This document shows, piece by piece, positions 1 through 7,961 of a stretch of DNA of 64,000 nucleotides. The DNA comes from Gloeothece verrucosa PCC 7822. GTDB taxonomy: Bacteria > Cyanobacteriota > Cyanobacteriia > Cyanobacteriales > Microcystaceae. The stretch lies in contig NC_014534.1 of the NCBI RefSeq assembly GCF_000147335.1, positions 218,773 to 282,772 on the forward strand, given 5' to 3'. The notes beneath the pieces are model-generated. The model worked only from the letters and a program-made list of their open reading frames with translations, did not search any database and was not told where the DNA came from. Made by a program: the position numbers and the translations under genes. Each line of letters begins with the position of its first letter. Positions within the stretch are counted from its first letter, which is position 1.

Positions 1-2
1 TT

Positions 3-446
3 ATGAAGGTAACACCAGTGGGCAATACTTATGTGGATTGGCTGATTGAATTGACGGCTTCTGAAAAAAAATGGGTAGAAGGAGCTTTAAAAAAAGCTCT
101 CAAAGAATTTCCCAACATTAACCATGACGGTCTAGAAAACTGGAAATTTCGGGGCGAATTGTTTGATCTAGAACTGCCGCTAACAATGGCAAGAATTTTG
201 TACTGTAAGGAATTTATCGAGCAATGCGGAATTATTAAAACTCCTACCCTCAGCAGTTATCAATTAAAGCATGATTGCGAAAAGTGGGCCTCAATGTATA
301 TTACCAATGGGTCAATGTGTGTAGCGGCCATAGGATTAGGTGCGCCAATGCGTCCAGTCGTCATGGGGAGTACCAACGGACTGATCGCCATATCTAGAGC
401 CGGATTGAAAAAATTTAAACAGAAAATGGCAAGCTCTATAGCTTGA
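3..446 (+). CDS. hypothetical protein, 147 aa
   Basis: No recognised family. The ATG lies two bases from the window edge, so an upstream start or truncation cannot be excluded. The protein is mixed alpha/beta with a lysine-rich amphipathic stretch near residues 20-35 (SEKKWVEGALKKAL) and a Gly/Ala-rich patch (AAIGLGAPMRPVVMGST) near residues 108-125. There is no signal peptide or clear membrane segment. The complementary-strand reading frame inside it is a shadow. Real coding is supported by protein-like composition across the full length and a clean stop; function unknown. Confidence 0.6.
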   Translation: MKVTPVGNTYVDWLIELTASEKKWVEGALKKALKEFPNINHDGLENWKFRGELFDLELPLTMARILYCKEFIEQCGIIKTPTLSSYQLKHDCEKWASMYITNGSMCVAAIGLGAPMRPVVMGSTNGLIAISRAGLKKFKQKMASSIA

Positions 447-598
447 GCCAAAATATGACCAAGTGCTGGGTCGTTTACCTAGAAGCGGCGATCCCTTCGT
501 GGCGCTGCGCGTTCGCGCACGGGAATCACTACTATCCGAGTAGGGAAGACCTATTCGAATTGTGCGTCATAAATCGGGAATAATAATAGTATCGAGCG
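447..598. other. short intergenic stretch with GC-rich palindrome
   Basis: The AT-rich spacer contains a GC-rich palindromic patch at about 501-521 (core GCGCGTTCGCGC). A related string occurs inside the large gene near 11337-11356. It looks like one of the short dispersed GC-rich repeats common in cyanobacterial genomes. No promoter or terminator could be assigned. Confidence 0.3.
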
Positions 599-814
599 AT
601 GAGACAGATATTGATGACAACTTCTGGGTTCAAAATTTGTGAAGTATTAGGTTTTGAGCGACAAGTGCTAATGGTGTTCTACACACCGGCACTTGGTTAT
701 CAATTTAGGGTTTTAAGAGAAGATGGGTCAGTCGAAGGTACTCAAGAACTTTATCCCTCGTTTGAGATGGCCATGAAAGTAGCTAGGCAATCTCTGACAT
801 CTAGGCTAGTGTAA
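599..814 (+). CDS. hypothetical protein, 71 aa
   Basis: A small soluble protein of unknown family. It looks like a compact beta-rich domain with alternating hydrophobics (ICEVLGFERQVLMVFY, then YQFRVLREDGSVEG) followed by a helix. The start is the only in-frame ATG near the beginning; a second ATG at residue 6 is possible. No Shine-Dalgarno is obvious. It stands alone between non-coding stretches. Function unknown. Confidence 0.45.
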   Translation: MRQILMTTSGFKICEVLGFERQVLMVFYTPALGYQFRVLREDGSVEGTQELYPSFEMAMKVARQSLTSRLV

Positions 815-957
815 CCAGGGTAGTTGTGCCAAGGGGTAAGCTATCAACTTCCCCTGGCAACCCGCTAAAATATCCTCGAATCGGAATAAAACAGGAATTT
901 GCCCAGTTTTTAGTCCGATTTTTCGCTCTTTATGGGCAGGAGGAGGAAAAGTTTACC
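815..957. other. non-coding spacer
   Basis: No reading frame or structure of note was seen between the 71-aa gene and the HAD-like remnant. Confidence 0.4.
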
Positions 958-1113
958 TTACCAACCAACTCCCGCACTGATTAACTCTGCCACCCAATAA
1001 CGCTTTGAGGCAATAGCTATTGTCAAAGCTTCTATTGCCATTGTGCAGCGAACATCGTGTGGCGCGTCGCCAATCACGTAAAATCGATCATCAAATTCAA
1101 GATTTGAATTATT
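958..1113 (-). pseudogene. C-terminal remnant of a HAD-family phosphatase
   Basis: On the minus strand a frame of about 50 codons opens after a stop near 1116 and ends at TAA (958-960). It has no ATG before an internal Met. It contains FYVIGDAPHDVRCTMA, the motif III/IV pattern (GDxxxD) of haloacid dehalogenase phosphatases, followed by the usual Ala-rich helix and an AELISAGVGW end. The N-terminal nucleophile DxD part is missing. Seen: the frame and motif. Inferred: it is debris of a once complete phosphatase gene, consistent with the surrounding scrap zone. Confidence 0.5.
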
Positions 1114-1365
1114 CTAAATACAGAAGCCGTTTTAGCCAATAATCATCATGAGAGCGCTTTTAAGCAATGAATATCAGGGTAATGTAAATTAATCAAAGAA
1201 GTTGGGAATACTAAGAGACCAATACTTAATGAGGGGCGTAGTACGCCATCAAATTGTTTAGCCATTTGCCCGCAGCAACTAGATAGAGCCTAATCTAAAA
1301 CTCATTGAGTAAAACTTTAATTTTTATTGTTAATATTATACATAGAACAATCGTTTTTTAATTCG
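1114..1365. other. non-coding stretch
   Basis: AT-rich sequence upstream of the DUF6883-like gene. No convincing gene, repeat or promoter was found. Confidence 0.3.
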
Positions 1366-1707
1366 ATGAAGCTACCTTATGGGAATCTAGTTGACCGGCA
1401 ACAAATAATCGATAAGCTAACAACTTATTCTTTGAACTTTGAGCATAAAGAGGGAAAACATAAAGCTCGTCTTTTTAGGGACCAATTGGGAATCGTTTTA
1501 GAAAATCAAGAAATTCTTCTTACGGCTCTGCTCCAAGCAGCAATAAATAAAGAATTAATGTACCAAACAACCAGCGAGTATGGGAATAAATACGTGATTG
1601 ATTTTAATTTAACAACGGAGGTAGGAACATCTATAATTAGAAGTTGTTGGATTATTCGCATTGGTGAAGTTTATCCAAGGCTGATAACGGTTTATCCAAT
1701 CGATTAA
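1366..1707 (+). CDS. DUF6883-type protein, 113 aa
   Basis: The pattern MKLPYGNLVDRQQIID, then NFEHKEGKHKARLF, then a leucine-rich helix, matches DUF6883, a small domain found in bacterial toxin tails and as free proteins. I chose the ATG at 1366; an upstream TTG at 1327 would add 13 unlikely residues. The next gene (DUF4926-like) follows after a few bases with a Shine-Dalgarno (AAGGAG) at the junction, so the two are probably one operon. DUF6883 and DUF4926 genes are often neighbours in cyanobacteria (recalled from family knowledge). A toxin/antitoxin or immunity-type relation is inference only. Confidence 0.65.
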   Translation: MKLPYGNLVDRQQIIDKLTTYSLNFEHKEGKHKARLFRDQLGIVLENQEILLTALLQAAINKELMYQTTSEYGNKYVIDFNLTTEVGTSIIRSCWIIRIGEVYPRLITVYPID

Positions 1708-1712
1708 GGAGA

Positions 1713-1964
1713 ATGATGAAGATGGTTCAAATTCAACTACATGATACAGTTGCCCTGGTTGAAGATACAAAAACTCAACGATTCATGACGGAACAAGAAA
1801 TTATCTTACGTCGGGGACAAGTAGGAACGGTTGTGGAAAAATATAAAGATGGAGAAGCATTTGAAGTTGAGTTTTCTGATGATAAGGGACAAACGTATGC
1901 TCTGTTAACTGTTAAATCGGAAAAGCTAATGCCTCTTTTTTATAATTTATCGGTAGTGGGTTAA
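1713..1964 (+). CDS. DUF4926-type protein, about 80 aa
   Basis: The protein has the small beta-barrel pattern of DUF4926: LHDTVALVEDT near the start, then LRRGQVGTVVEKY and FEVEFSDDKGQTYALLTV, an SH3/KOW-like fold by appearance. Three ATGs (1713, 1716, 1722) follow the AAGGAG at 1706-1711. The last has the best spacing (10 bases), so the true protein may be three residues shorter. It is the second gene of a two-gene unit with the DUF6883-like gene. Molecular function is unknown. Confidence 0.65.
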   Translation: MMKMVQIQLHDTVALVEDTKTQRFMTEQEIILRRGQVGTVVEKYKDGEAFEVEFSDDKGQTYALLTVKSEKLMPLFYNLSVVG

Positions 1965-2044
1965 ATCTGTGGATCACTAAAAAATTCGGTAGTGTTATAG
2001 ATCTATAATAGTGGCTTCTTCTTTTTGCCTATACCGTTCCTGCT

Positions 2045-2065
2045 AGGAGATACGCATTGACAGAA
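2045..2065 (+). repeat. left terminal inverted repeat of the IS
   Basis: This 21-base repeat matches the reverse complement of 3163-3183 with one mismatch at position 6. It precedes the transposase frame by about 180 bases, so the transposase promoter should lie between. Confidence 0.8.
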
Positions 2066-2227
2066 TGACACAGTTATGGGTAATATTACTTTTCCCCTAG
2101 CGCTCACTGGAGAAACCCCATAAGACAGCAAACTAAGCCAAGCACGGCCAAATGTGACCTAGATATTTACACGAATTATTTAATTGCCGAGCCTAAATGG
2201 AGCGGTTGTTCTCGTTTAGGGCAAATT

Positions 2228-3154
2228 ATGGATATATCTCATGACAGTGCTAATCGTTTTTTACTTAGAGAAAATTATGAACCCAAAGATTTATTTGATG
2301 AAGTCAAAAAATTTATTAATTTAACAGGAGGAACATTAAGTGCTGATGATACAATTATTGAAAAGCTGTACAGTAATCCATCGTCATGTAAATTAATAGG
2401 CTATTATTGGTCAGGCAAACATAAAAAAGTAATTAAAGGTATTAATTTAATTACTGTATATTATACGGATTTAAATGGAAATTCAGTTCCAATTAATTAT
2501 CGTCTTTATGATAAAGAGGAGGGAAAAACGAAAAATGAATATTTAAAAGAAATGATAGAAGAAGTGCTTGAGTGGGGAATTGTGCCTAAAACAATCACGA
2601 CAGATAGTTGGTATTCTTCTAAAAATAATTTAAAGTTTTTTAAAGACAAGAAACTAGATTTTTTAGTAGGAATAGCTAAAAATAGACAAGTAAAAGTTTT
2701 GGGTGGCAAATTCTGTAAAGTAGAGCAGTTAGAGATTCCAGAAGATGGACTTAAAGTTTATTTAAAAGAATTTGGTTGGGTAAAAGTATTTCAAAGGGTT
2801 TTCAAAAACGAAAAGCCTCGGTATTACTTAATCTATCAAACTGAAGAGTCAGAGTCAGATAATAAACTTTTAACAAGAAATCAATTGCGCTATTTATGTT
2901 CAATTCATTGGGGAATTGAATGTTATCATAGAGCTTTAAAACAATTATGCGGCTTAAATAAATTTTTAGTCAGAACTTCCCAATCTATAGCTACTCATAT
3001 TTTCTGTTCTTTAAGAGCTTTTTGCCAACTAGAATTAATGAGGATTCAAGAAACAATCTTTACTTGGTATGAAGTTCAACGAGAGCTTTATCTTAAAGTT
3101 GCTAGAGAGTTTATTCTTAAGCGCTTAGAAGAAAAAAATACTTTAGCCGCATAA
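2228..3154 (+). CDS. IS701/IS4-type DDE transposase, possibly with damaged start
   Basis: The catalytic DDE residues are visible: DDTIIEK (D40/D41), TTDSWYSS (D126) and GIECYHRALKQ (E231, the YREK-like region). The family pattern KVIKGINLITVYY fits IS701-like enzymes. The first ATG is at 2228, but the same frame stays open upstream to 2084 and encodes DIYTNYLIAEPKWSGC, which is the normal N-terminus of these transposases. No ATG, GTG or TTG lies in that extension; an out-of-frame ATG at 2152 suggests a small mutation. The copy may therefore be inactive or start at a non-standard codon. The 3' end is intact and runs to the right repeat. Confidence 0.75.
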   Translation: MDISHDSANRFLLRENYEPKDLFDEVKKFINLTGGTLSADDTIIEKLYSNPSSCKLIGYYWSGKHKKVIKGINLITVYYTDLNGNSVPINYRLYDKEEGKTKNEYLKEMIEEVLEWGIVPKTITTDSWYSSKNNLKFFKDKKLDFLVGIAKNRQVKVLGGKFCKVEQLEIPEDGLKVYLKEFGWVKVFQRVFKNEKPRYYLIYQTEESESDNKLLTRNQLRYLCSIHWGIECYHRALKQLCGLNKFLVRTSQSIATHIFCSLRAFCQLELMRIQETIFTWYEVQRELYLKVAREFILKRLEEKNTLAA

Positions 3155-3162
3155 GTTTATTT

Positions 3163-3183
3163 TTCTGTCAATGCGTAACTCCT
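3163..3183 (-). repeat. right terminal inverted repeat of the IS
   Basis: Partner of the repeat at 2045-2065, starting 9 bases after the transposase stop codon. Confidence 0.8.
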
Positions 3184-3374
3184 ATAAGTAAGGCAGCCCC
3201 TGTCATAGAAGAACCGCTATCAATTTCTTGTTGCCAGAATTCAATAGCTTGAATGAGATTACCGCGTTCATAAGACTCTTGCCCTTTCTGCCAATAAGCT
3301 TGAGCTATTCCTTTTAGCGGAAAACAAGCGAGAAATAAGAATGATATAATAACCCGAATAATTACTTTTGGCAT
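3168..3374 (-). pseudogene. TPR-type secreted protein, 5' fragment cut by the IS
   Basis: The frame encodes a signal peptide (MPKVIIRVIISFLFLACFP) and one TPR-like helix pair (YWQKGQESYERGNLIQAIEFWQQ). It resembles the start of cyanobacterial TPR-CHAT proteins that usually sit beside DUF928 and CHASE2 genes. It runs directly into the right repeat of the IS, and the last few codons come from the IS. The sequence left of the IS does not continue the TPR frame, so the rest of the gene is lost. It diverges from the DUF928 gene with only 11 bases between start codons. Confidence 0.6.
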
Positions 3375-3385
3375 AAGTTTTTTAG

Positions 3386-3988
3386 ATGAAATTGTTGAGG
3401 TTAAGATTTTTGGGAAATTTTTTTTGGGCGATTTTTATCGGATTTTTGTTGATGAGTTGGGAATTACCTCTTTGTCCAGTTAATCCTCCTAACCGAGAGC
3501 AGCGCAATAGAAGCCAAAGAAGAAATACGCAATCACAACAGACGCTCGAAAGTGGGAAAAAGTGGGGGCAGGGAATGCGAGGTTGTCCGTATATTGTGGG
3601 AAAGCTTGCTATTTTAGGAGCAGAAGGAGAAAGCACCTATTTTTTAAATACTGGAAAAGAAAACCCTATAGTAGTGTACCAAATAATTTCAGATAACCCC
3701 GAAAATTTTGTCATCACACTTACTGAAGTGAGGGGGAAATTTGAACGTTTATTAATTTATGAAAAAAAATTAGTGGTTCAAGGAAATAAATATTTGTTAA
3801 TACAGCTTCCTAGTTTGAAACAACAACAACAGTATGAGTTATCGGCGGCAATTTTATGTGAAGGTAAAGCCGCTTATGGAACAACACTTGATGTTTGGGT
3901 GAACCGAGTTGAGGAAATTACCTCTTTTGATCAATTAGTGGAAAAAATAACTAAAGATGAGAAATTTGAAGCCCTTCAAATTAACTAA
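3386..3988 (+). CDS. DUF928 domain protein
   Basis: A signal-peptide-like N-terminus (hydrophobic FFWAIFIGFLLMSW, residues 12-25) is followed by a basic, Gln/Arg-rich linker and then a beta-rich domain (TYFLNTGKENPIVVYQI ... NKYLLIQLPSLKQQQQYEL) typical of cyanobacterial DUF928. Such proteins are presumed periplasmic. The last 32 bases overlap the CHASE2 gene, so the two are translationally linked. In other cyanobacteria DUF928, CHASE2 and TPR-CHAT genes form one neighbourhood (family knowledge), which matches the broken TPR gene next door. Biochemical role unknown. Confidence 0.7.
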   Translation: MKLLRLRFLGNFFWAIFIGFLLMSWELPLCPVNPPNREQRNRSQRRNTQSQQTLESGKKWGQGMRGCPYIVGKLAILGAEGESTYFLNTGKENPIVVYQIISDNPENFVITLTEVRGKFERLLIYEKKLVVQGNKYLLIQLPSLKQQQQYELSAAILCEGKAAYGTTLDVWVNRVEEITSFDQLVEKITKDEKFEALQIN

Positions 3989-5999
3989 AGCTAATTTAAG
4001 TATTTTAATCGGCCTAGGACTAAGCTTGGTAATTATTGGTTTAAGAATGTTGGGAATTTTCCAGGGATGGGAATTACATCTAATCGATTTTTACTTTAAT
4101 CTAAAGCCCATTGAAAAGGTGGATGAACGCATTATATTAGTGGGTGTAACTGAAAAAGATATCGACAAACTACAAGCTAACCGGCTTTCTGATCTGTATC
4201 TGACAAAATTAATTAAAAAAATTGAATCAGGCAAACCAGTAGCTATAGGTTTAGACATTTACCGAGATCATCCAGTAGCTCCAAGTTATCAAGAATTATT
4301 TGAATTATCTAAACAAGGTATTGATATATTTAAAACTTATCCAATCCCCCCAGGGCATGAAGATTTTATTAATTTATTTAAAGAAAATGCAAATTTATTT
4401 TCTATTGGCAAATTTTTGGGAATAAAAGATGACCCGGATTTTGATAAGATTAAGCCTCCTCCTATTCCACAAACTCAACAAACCGGAAGCGAGGCAAGCA
4501 TTGACTCTGATGGGTTTCAAAGACTGGCTTATTTGTGGCCTGTAACAAACCCTCCCTACGTAAAATCATTAGCCTGGGCTTTGGCAGAATTTTATTTGAA
4601 GCAAAAAGGAATACTAATAAAATTAGATGAGCAAGGAGAAAATTTAAGAATTCAGGATAAAACTTTTTATGTTTTTAATAATTATTCAGGTCCTTATACT
4701 AAAGCTGACGATGCTGGCTACCAAATTTTAGTCAACTGGCGTAAAGCCAAGTTTAAAGTCGTTTCTATAACTGATGTGATAGAGGGAAAAGTTGCAGAAC
4801 AAAATTTCCGTGATCGCCTTGTTTTCGTGGGTGCTTACGCTCCTAGTTTGAAAGATCAGTTTTTAACACCTCTAAGTCGAACAAGCGAAAGCGGTTCCCC
4901 TCGACGACTGCATGGTATTGAGATCCAGGCACAGGTATCCAGCCAAATTCTCAGTACCGTTTTTGATAATAATCCTTCAATAACAGTATGGACAGAACCT
5001 TGGATTTCAGCTTGGATTTGTCTATGGGGATTGGCAGGAGTAATTTGTGTTCTTCGCTTTGGTGCAGAGAAATTAATTCAAATATCAAGTTATCTTTTAG
5101 GAGCTACTATTTTGCTGTTTATAGTTGGTTTTGCCACCTTTTTACAAGGTCATTGGATTTCAGTAGTTCCTGCGGTCTTGGCAATTCTTTTAAGCGGAGC
5201 AAGTACCTTGGCGCTAGACAGTTACTGGCAAATTATCGCGTTGAATCAAAGATTGGAAAACCAATTAGATAAACAGAGAGCTTACCGAATATTGGCTATA
5301 TTGGGAAATGATTTAGCTCAAAATTTAGTTACTCCTTTTTGTTATTTGCAAAATTCCTTTAGTAGCCTCAAAAATCTTGAAGAAAATATAAGCAAAATCT
5401 TTTTTAGGCTACCTGATCCAGAATTAAAACAAAAAGCCATTAGCCAGTCAGCTAAGTTATTGTTCATAACTCAACAACAAAAAGAACAATTAGATAAAAT
5501 TAGATTTAATTTAGGAATGTCGATTCCCCATTTGGAAGGGTTACTTCAAAATGATTTTTTAGAGCTAGGGCAGTATTCTCTTTCTATCGCTGAATTATTA
5601 GAACGATTGATTAATAATTCAGCTTCAGTTTTTTATGAGTGTTATCAGCTAGATTTAAAATCAATACTGAAAATCCAAGTTTCTTTAACTGGGTTTAAAA
5701 TTTATGATCCGATGAATTTTTTAGTCAGTATTTATGTAATTCTAGACGAAATTTTTAAAGCCGGGCGAGTTATTCAAAACCGAAAAAATTTTTCAATAAC
5801 AATTCTTGATAAAGCGGAAAAGGAGAATTACATAATTTTTATTATCACTGACTGTATTTATGATTACAAAAGCCTCGCTTTATTGTTGGCTGTAGAAGAC
5901 AGATTAAATCAATATCAGGGATTAATCAGCCAAATGTTGTCTCAAAATGTATATTGCTGGAAAATACAATTACCCCTTTCAGACGGGCTAATGTTTTAG
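3957..5999 (+). CDS. CHASE2-domain membrane sensor with kinase-like C-terminus
   Basis: One N-terminal membrane helix (residues 14-34) precedes a large extracytoplasmic CHASE2 domain (about 40-330: IILVGVTEKDID, GLDIYRDHPV, RLVFVGAYAPSLKDQFLTP, LHGIEIQAQ). Three membrane helices follow (about 345-430). The C-terminal 240 residues look like a worn histidine kinase: a helical pair at the DHp position (ILGNDLAQNLVTPF, with no His) and a weak ATPase fold ending in WKIQLPL. No N-box or G-box glycines are seen, so catalysis is doubtful. It shares an overlap with the DUF928 gene upstream. It is probably an extracellular-signal receptor that acts through protein contacts. Confidence 0.75.
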   Translation: MRNLKPFKLTKANLSILIGLGLSLVIIGLRMLGIFQGWELHLIDFYFNLKPIEKVDERIILVGVTEKDIDKLQANRLSDLYLTKLIKKIESGKPVAIGLDIYRDHPVAPSYQELFELSKQGIDIFKTYPIPPGHEDFINLFKENANLFSIGKFLGIKDDPDFDKIKPPPIPQTQQTGSEASIDSDGFQRLAYLWPVTNPPYVKSLAWALAEFYLKQKGILIKLDEQGENLRIQDKTFYVFNNYSGPYTKADDAGYQILVNWRKAKFKVVSITDVIEGKVAEQNFRDRLVFVGAYAPSLKDQFLTPLSRTSESGSPRRLHGIEIQAQVSSQILSTVFDNNPSITVWTEPWISAWICLWGLAGVICVLRFGAEKLIQISSYLLGATILLFIVGFATFLQGHWISVVPAVLAILLSGASTLALDSYWQIIALNQRLENQLDKQRAYRILAILGNDLAQNLVTPFCYLQNSFSSLKNLEENISKIFFRLPDPELKQKAISQSAKLLFITQQQKEQLDKIRFNLGMSIPHLEGLLQNDFLELGQYSLSIAELLERLINNSASVFYECYQLDLKSILKIQVSLTGFKIYDPMNFLVSIYVILDEIFKAGRVIQNRKNFSITILDKAEKENYIIFIITDCIYDYKSLALLLAVEDRLNQYQGLISQMLSQNVYCWKIQLPLSDGLMF

Positions 6000-6011
6000 C
6001 TAATTGAATTA

Positions 6012-6174
6012 ATTCTGCTTCATCTTTTTTTCCTTTACTGGCACGATAAAACCATGATAGCGTAAGGACAAAAGAGCCAAACTGAATTAAGAGTTCCTTT
6101 TTTCGATACCTTAACCTAAAAAAATCTAGACAGGAAACCGCTCACTATTAAAAATTCACTGGCCGCGATGCTAG
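6012..6174 (+). pseudogene. decayed duplicate of the 5' end of the large polymerase-like gene
   Basis: This stretch repeats the region 9605-9755 around the start of the 1608-aa gene. Shared strings include CACGATAAAACCATGATAGC, AGTTCCTTTTTTCGA and ATTAAAAATTCA. The copied start codon is at 6054, but the frame meets TAA at codon 4 and again near codon 26. The left part also keeps the first codons (MKQN) of the divergent 91-aa gene. Seen: clear similarity and stops. Inferred: a segmental duplication that then decayed. The rest of the spacer 6175-6324 holds nothing I can name. Confidence 0.75.
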
Positions 6175-6324
6175 ATAAAGCCACAACCGTTGAGAATGAG
6201 AAATTTTTTGTCTTGCTGTATTTTAAACGGTTTATATTTAGGGTTGGGTTAAGGAAACTTTCTCAGAACATTGTATTTTAGCGTCAATCCCTCTATTTTC
6301 TAAAAAAGTTTGGGTTTTGTGATT

Positions 6325-7095
6325 TCATTCTCCTAAAAGCGTTTGTCTCGTTCCTTTCTTATTGGCATACTGCTTATCGAGCCAAGGAAGAAGATCTCGC
6401 GGTAGTTTCTTGGCTTTAACTAAAGCTGGCTCGGTCAACCATTGCTCCTCGCTAACGCCAATGGTTGAAAGCCAGTGATGACAAGCTTTTGTGTTCTTAC
6501 CAAAGCCGTATCGACGGGCTAAGTAGCTGATGCCGATGCCATCGTACTTCTCAATTGCCCGGCCAAACTGATCTACAGTAACTAACGTTTCGGCCTTCTC
6601 TGTCTTAGTAACGATCGCTTCGGGTTTGCCCAGGATTAAAGCGACCATTTCAGTTCCGTGTAAAGTAGCAATAGCCTGAGTGGTTATGAGTAGTCGCTCT
6701 TGTGTTTTAGCCAGTTCGACCTCTAGTTTAAGCTTTTCTATTTCTTGCGCTTGGGCGGGAATAATTTCGATGGCCTGTTTGGCAATCCGTTCACACTCAA
6801 GGAAATAACGACGGATTTCTTTACCTTTTTGGGTTCCTGCCATCATCCCCAAGGATTTTAAGCAATCGACTGTAAGTCTTATCTGTTCTCGGTTATAGCC
6901 ACCTCGCCCTGATTGCTTAACCGTTTGGTTAAGCAAAACTTGGTAGTCAATTTCTGGTTCAAAATTATTGAGTAACTTGTTTTTTGCTTTTTGCTTAGTG
7001 CTGTAACCGATCCAGTTCCAAGCTTCCTCAAAATCAACGGGAAATTCGTCCTTTGATTCGATTAAAGTTATAGCTAACTGTTGAGAAAATTCCAT
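6325..7095 (-). CDS. AntA/AntB-like phage antirepressor family protein
   Basis: The N-terminal 110 residues follow the AntA/AntB pattern: VDFEEAWNWIGYSTKQKAK, then REQIRLTVDCLKSLGMMAGT and GKEIRRYFLECERIAKQ. A short coiled coil follows (about 115-140), then a second domain with YLARRYGFGKNTKACHHWL that resembles a helix-turn-helix. Such proteins in phages relieve repression by binding repressors or DNA. It sits 400 bp from an XRE repressor on the same strand, so a regulatory pair is plausible. It has no signal peptide or membrane segment. Confidence 0.65.
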   Translation of the reverse strand: MEFSQQLAITLIESKDEFPVDFEEAWNWIGYSTKQKAKNKLLNNFEPEIDYQVLLNQTVKQSGRGGYNREQIRLTVDCLKSLGMMAGTQKGKEIRRYFLECERIAKQAIEIIPAQAQEIEKLKLEVELAKTQERLLITTQAIATLHGTEMVALILGKPEAIVTKTEKAETLVTVDQFGRAIEKYDGIGISYLARRYGFGKNTKACHHWLSTIGVSEEQWLTEPALVKAKKLPRDLLPWLDKQYANKKGTRQTLLGE

Positions 7096-7531
7096 AGTAA
7101 GTGTTATGCTCCTATCTTATTAAAGGTGAAGGTACTCACGTTACACTTTGGTGACAACCTCAATTTGCGCGTAAACTAGCCTCATATTTTTTTAGGTGCA
7201 AAACTTAAGATTCCCCCTATAGATAAAATCTTGAGCGAAAATGAAGAGCAGGGTATATATGTAGCTCGGGTTGTATCTCAAGGATGATGCTTAAAATTTC
7301 TTAGCCCTGGGGTACCAGCCATTTTTTGTTAGTTGGCTAAGAAGTCATTTTTGGGGCAGAAACTGCGAGATATAAAGTAATTAAAGTTCGGTTATTTAAT
7401 CACTATTTTGTACAGTCTCGCAGAACAAGTAAATTATTTATATCGCAACTGAAATAGTTCGATTTTTTGAAAAAGCTTAACAAATGCTTAAATCTAGTCA
7501 CCAAAATTGATAGAGATTAATTAATTAAAAA
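7096..7531. other. spacer between antirepressor and XRE genes
   Basis: AT-rich, no gene seen. An 8-base inverted repeat (CTGCGAGA at 7363-7370 and TCTCGCAG at 7416-7423) spans a 45-base loop and could be a regulatory site; evidence is weak. Confidence 0.3.
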
Positions 7532-7765
7532 TTAATCTTCAATTTCAAGCCATTCAATTTTATACAATTGGTCAAAGCTACAATCTAAAGCTTCAAGCAA
7601 TTTGGCGGTACTTCCCCTATCAATTCGCTCTAAAATAGCACCACTTGTTAAATTACGGATTGTAGTCATGGAAACACCACTTTTTCTATGTAACTCGGAT
7701 TGATTTAAGTTTTTTTCCTCCAATATTTGTTTTAAATTACAGATAAAACGTAAATCTTTTGTCAT
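7532..7765 (-). CDS. XRE/Cro-type repressor, 77 aa
   Basis: A compact helix-turn-helix protein: LKQILEEKNLNQSELHRKSG, then VSMTTIRNLTSG as the recognition helix region, then an acidic tail. It resembles the HTH_26 group of small Cro-like proteins. The ATG at 7765 is preferred; a GTG at 7780 would add five residues. It faces the gene at 7962 across a 200-bp region that holds an inverted repeat (ACAGGTA/TACCTGT) overlapping a promoter, so it likely represses itself and the divergent small-gene pair. Confidence 0.75.
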   Translation of the reverse strand: MTKDLRFICNLKQILEEKNLNQSELHRKSGVSMTTIRNLTSGAILERIDRGSTAKLLEALDCSFDQLYKIEWLEIED

Positions 7766-7837
7766 TATTGGCAGTAGCACTCTACAACACTCCTTATTTA
7801 ACTACTTGCCTAGAACAATATCAATATAGCACTATTC

Positions 7838-7887
7838 ACAGGTATTTGTCTATACATATTGACAGCTACCTGTAAAGGTGTTAAATT
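7838..7887 (+). promoter_or_regulatory. promoter with inverted-repeat operator
   Basis: ACAGGTA (7838-7844) and TACCTGT (7867-7873) are perfect inverted half-sites separated by 22 bases. TTGACA at 7859-7864 and TAAATT at 7882-7887, 17 bases apart, form a promoter pointing to the gene at 7962. The right half-site lies between the two boxes, as expected for repressor control. The binding protein is inferred to be the adjacent XRE product. Confidence 0.5.
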
Positions 7888-7961
7888 AAGGGACAAGGAA
7901 AGACGATTGCTTATTAAAGCTAACCGCCTTTCCAACTACAAATATCTAATTAATTACCATA

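Larger units (their letters stand above)
2045..3183 (+). mobile_element. IS701-like insertion sequence
   Basis: The element is about 1.14 kb and is bounded by 21-base inverted repeats (2045-2065 and 3163-3183) that differ at one position; the shared core is TACGCATTGACAGAA. It carries a single DDE transposase. Flanks read CTAG on the left and CTAT on the right at the likely insertion point, close to the 4-base YTAR target duplication known for IS701. It lies at the broken end of a minus-strand TPR-type gene. Confidence 0.75.

Noticed and set aside
7363..7423. Inverted repeat CTGCGAGA/TCTCGCAG as a terminator
   Set aside because: The loop of 45 bases is too long and no T-run follows; kept only as a possible regulatory site.
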